Source: an uncultured Clostridia bacterium (GTDB lineage Bacteria; Bacillota; Clostridia; Lachnospirales; Anaerotignaceae). From it: a DNA stretch of 64,000 nt. Where the stretch lies: contig CAMBLO010000001.1 in NCBI GenBank assembly GCA_945868505.1, positions 124,001-188,000 of the forward strand, given 5' to 3'. The notes below the pieces were generated by a model, which was not told where the DNA came from, did not search any database, and saw only the letters and a program-made list of their open reading frames with translations. Below, in pieces: positions 63,247 to 64,000 of the stretch. The position numbers and the translations under genes are program-made. Each line of letters begins with the position of its first letter. Positions within the stretch are counted from its first letter, which is position 1.

Positions 63247-64000
63247 TTGGACGGTATTTTTAATATATACAAGGAAAAGGGCTTTACCTCCCATGATGTG
63301 GTAGCGGTGGTGCGCCGCACTATCCACATGAAAAAGGTGGGCCATACGGGCACCCTTGATCCCGATGCGGAGGGGGTTCTGCCTGTCTGCGTGGGCAAGG
63401 CCACAAAGCTTTCCGATGTCATTATGGACGGCAGAAAAAGCTATCGTGCCATGCTGCGGCTGGGCATCACCACGACCACGGAGGATGCTTCCGGAGAAGT
63501 GTTGGAAACAAAGCCCGTGGACTTCAACGAGGAAAAAATTCGGGAAGTGGTGGCTTCCTTCATCGGGAAGCTGGAACAGGTGCCGCCCATGTATTCTGCA
63601 GTAAAGGTCAACGGGAAAAAGCTCTATGAGCTTGCCAGAGAAGGCAAAGAAATCGAACGGAAATCCCGCACCATTGAGGTGTACGATATCCGCATCCGTC
63701 AATTTTTGCCCCCGGACAGGGTGGAAATCGACGTGGATTGCTCCAAGGGGACATATATCCGAACCCTGTGTGCCGATATCGGCAAAGCCTTGGGCTGTGG
63801 CGGCCACATGGCAGAGCTGCTGCGGACGGCAACCGGTGCATTTTCTCTGGAAAATGCCATCCGCCTTTCCGAGCTGAAAGAACTGGCGGAGCAGGAACGG
63901 ACAGAAGAAGCCCTGCTGACCATGGAAGAAGCCCTGAAGGATTTTCCTGTTTTGAAAGTGGCGAAAAGCTCCACAAAGCTGCTTTATAACGGCGGGAAGA
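63247..64000 (+). CDS. truB: tRNA pseudouridine-55 synthase, 3' end outside window
   Basis: About 251 residues are visible, with the reading frame open to the edge. It begins with TTG at 63247, eight bases after AAGGAGG, giving LDGIFNIYKEKGFTSHDVV. The catalytic Asp lies in GHTGTLDPDAEGVLP, and the PPMYSAVKVNGKKLYELAREG and YIRTLCADIG blocks are present. It makes the pseudouridine of the T-loop. The 143 bases after nrnA hold no gene that I can support and no clear terminator; an 8-base inverted repeat (63153-63160 with 63189-63196) is the only structure seen. Confidence 0.94.
   Translation, partial: MDGIFNIYKEKGFTSHDVVAVVRRTIHMKKVGHTGTLDPDAEGVLPVCVGKATKLSDVIMDGRKSYRAMLRLGITTTTEDASGEVLETKPVDFNEEKIREVVASFIGKLEQVPPMYSAVKVNGKKLYELAREGKEIERKSRTIEVYDIRIRQFLPPDRVEIDVDCSKGTYIRTLCADIGKALGCGGHMAELLRTATGAFSLENAIRLSELKELAEQERTEEALLTMEEALKDFPVLKVAKSSTKLLYNGGK

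Noticed and set aside
1..64000. CRISPR array, prophage, insertion sequence, integron or tRNA/rRNA gene
   Set aside because: I saw no regularly spaced repeats, no transposase or integrase, and no cloverleaf or rRNA signatures. The repeats found are hairpins or protein-coding repeats.

Overview
The window looks like ordinary chromosome from a spore-forming, low-to-moderate GC Clostridia (Lachnospiraceae or Anaerotignum-like). The evidence is a complete spoIIIA operon, a fused IspH-ribosomal S1 gene, the xseA-xseB-ispA-dxs-tlyA-nadK-argR-recN block, SigA-type promoters, CIRCE operators and Shine-Dalgarno sequences before nearly every gene. The genus is inferred. I see no rRNA, tRNA, CRISPR array, transposase or prophage.

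Layout. 1-609: the 5' part of a GDSL esterase (minus). 687-1154: a stand-alone LytTR regulator (minus). 1373-6026: spoIIIAA-AH, which builds the mother cell-to-forespore channel. 6243-15747: an Asp23 protein, nusB, exonuclease VII, isoprenoid genes (ispA, dxs), tlyA, nadK, argR and recN. 15863-18845: a Cu/Zn SOD-like protein, an XRE regulator, and iscS-iscU for Fe-S assembly. 18932-22240: a bifunctional AroE-AroK (minus), a secreted GHL10-type glycosidase and a small protein. 22436-25018: clpB behind a CIRCE element. 25064-30025: LMW phosphatase, nitrilase-family amidase, ArsC-like protein, exonuclease III, a VOC protein, a transglutaminase-like protein and a frameshifted YczE-type membrane protein. 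It lies behind a marR gene (30018-30455).

30632-35410 (all minus): htpG with its own CIRCE element, a DUF5721 gene, and a PadR-SEDS-like pair. 35644-42176: glnS, proB, two membrane proteins, 5-FTHF cyclo-ligase, proA and a DUF2971 gene. 42297-46230: a degenerate M50 protease homologue, scpA-scpB, a D,D-carboxypeptidase and rluB. 46343-51477: a histidine phosphatase, a flavoprotein, cmk, plsC and ispH-S1. 51832-55604: deoC, an amino-acid ABC importer and DUF554. 55631-56818: a PLP decarboxylase (minus). 57046-64000: the rimP-nusA-ylxR-ylxQ-infB-rbfA-nrnA-truB translation operon, running off the right edge.

Most of this is conserved housekeeping DNA and I found no clearly new multi-gene system. 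The best leads are local: a consensus-like promoter and ribosome-binding site inside ispH just before the S1 half; a PadR-controlled SEDS-like protein whose expected catalytic Asp aligns with Asn; an M50 homologue that has lost its zinc motif; a one-base frameshift behind marR; an HtpG with a eukaryote-like charged linker under CIRCE control; and two strongly palindromic intergenic elements around 32.9 and 33.55 kb.
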